Shown piece by piece: positions 63,432 to 64,000 of a DNA stretch of 64,000 nucleotides. The position numbers were made by a program, and so were the translations under genes. The notes under the pieces were generated by a model that searched no databases, was not told where the DNA came from, and saw nothing but the letters and a program-made list of their open reading frames with translations. Position 1 is the first letter of the stretch; each line of letters opens with the position of its first letter. The stretch comes from Halichondria panicea (taxonomy: Eukaryota; Porifera; Demospongiae; Suberitida; Halichondriidae): contig NC_087380.1 in NCBI RefSeq assembly GCF_963675165.1, positions 512,303 through 576,302 on the forward strand, written 5' to 3'.

Positions 63432-64000
63432 CTGTATGCCATAATTGATGCTCTGATACCAAATCTATACTACTACTATATCTAGATTACACCAGTAGCA
63501 CAAGATTTAATTATAGAACCATAGATGATACAGCTGTTTGCATAGACCATAGATGTAGGAGAGAGGGATTGGAAACGGAAGTAGATTTCAATGTACTTCA
63601 CATATGACCTCGATAAACATCCGCGCCTCGCTTAATGAGGGCTAATCTATTCCCCAGGAACTTCGCGGGTAACTGAGATTATTGCAAATCTAGGATTTTA
63701 TGAGTTGTCACCAGTATCCAGTGCAACTGTGCTTTATATAGATAGTGAATAACCATTATTCAAGCTCTATTTACCGTTGCAACTATCTTCTTCATTGAAT
63801 TTAGGTAAGTTTAGTCTTGTATTGTACACATTTATCCCTTTTTCTCTGAAATGATTAATGTTTAGGTCGTATACTTCAATATGCTTGTTGGTAAATCATG
63901 TGGTATCACCCCAAGCCAAAGAAAATTAGTCATACATCAGCTGGTAGAATTTAGTGCTAGAAAAAAGTTGAATTAAAGAGCACCACTAAAGATCCCTTTT
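63432..64000. other. Upstream flank of gene 8, no gene recognised
   Basis: The first roughly 70 bp match the intron sequence upstream of the N-terminal Ig exon in the paralogs (GATGCTCTGATACCAAA). After that I find no signal-peptide exon, transposon end or known domain. Confidence 0.5.

Overview
This is animal nuclear DNA. Genes are split into many short exons with GT-AG introns, and intron 3' ends are often made of CA repeats. The main products are receptor-type protein tyrosine phosphatases (RPTPs) with sushi, immunoglobulin (Ig) and fibronectin III (FN3) ectodomains, which are metazoan-type proteins. Short introns, dense genes, many small inverted-repeat transposons and lineage-specific sushi/Ig receptors suggest an early-branching animal, probably a sponge. 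That assignment is inference; no species marker is visible.

Left part, + strand. Positions 1-14048 hold the 3' end of a large RPTP gene, 36 exons in phase with each other: 6 sushi domains, 5 Ig-like, 5 FN3-like, one transmembrane (TM) helix, an Ig domain on the cytoplasmic side, an active-looking PTP domain (D1) and a degenerate one (D2). Positions 14556-17041 hold a three-exon carbohydrate sulfotransferase gene whose second intron is mostly CA microsatellite. It converges on the next gene.

Right part, - strand, 17218-63431. This is a tandem family of seven receptor genes and broken copies. All share, where intact, a signal peptide, an N-terminal Ig-like domain and about four sushi domains, but they end differently. 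Genes 2 (17218-23527), 3 (27597-34846) and 8 (56609-63431, broken ectodomain) are RPTPs with a cytosolic Ig domain and two PTP domains. Genes 4 (35024-39260) and 7 (47650-51225) have a different stalk and TM helix and a short tyrosine tail with an ITAM-like YxxL-x8-YxxV motif. Gene 6 (42251-45947) ends after an EGF/GCC2-like module and two FN3 domains with no TM helix, so it may be secreted. Gene 5 (39466-41832) is a broken chimera of a tail-type ectodomain and the end of a PTP gene. The arrangement resembles paired receptors, in which one ectodomain is linked to phosphatase, tyrosine-tail or soluble outputs. Genes 2, 3 and 6 read through completely (1292, 1279 and 647 codons). Genes 4, 5, 7 and 8 carry frameshifts or fusions.

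Mobile DNA separates and invades the copies. There are three roughly 1.09-kb elements with TAGCCTCGA termini, two of them with 9-bp target duplications and a RecQ-like helicase fragment. There is a PIF/Harbinger-like MITE, a palindromic MITE family with TACCGTATAGC ends, a tRNA-like repeat, a HIRAN-domain gene fragment bracketed by palindromes, and a 5'-truncated non-LTR retrotransposon between roughly 565-bp inverted repeats. Shared insertions order the duplications: genes 3 and 8 share an insertion that gene 2 lacks, and genes 3 and 6 share another.
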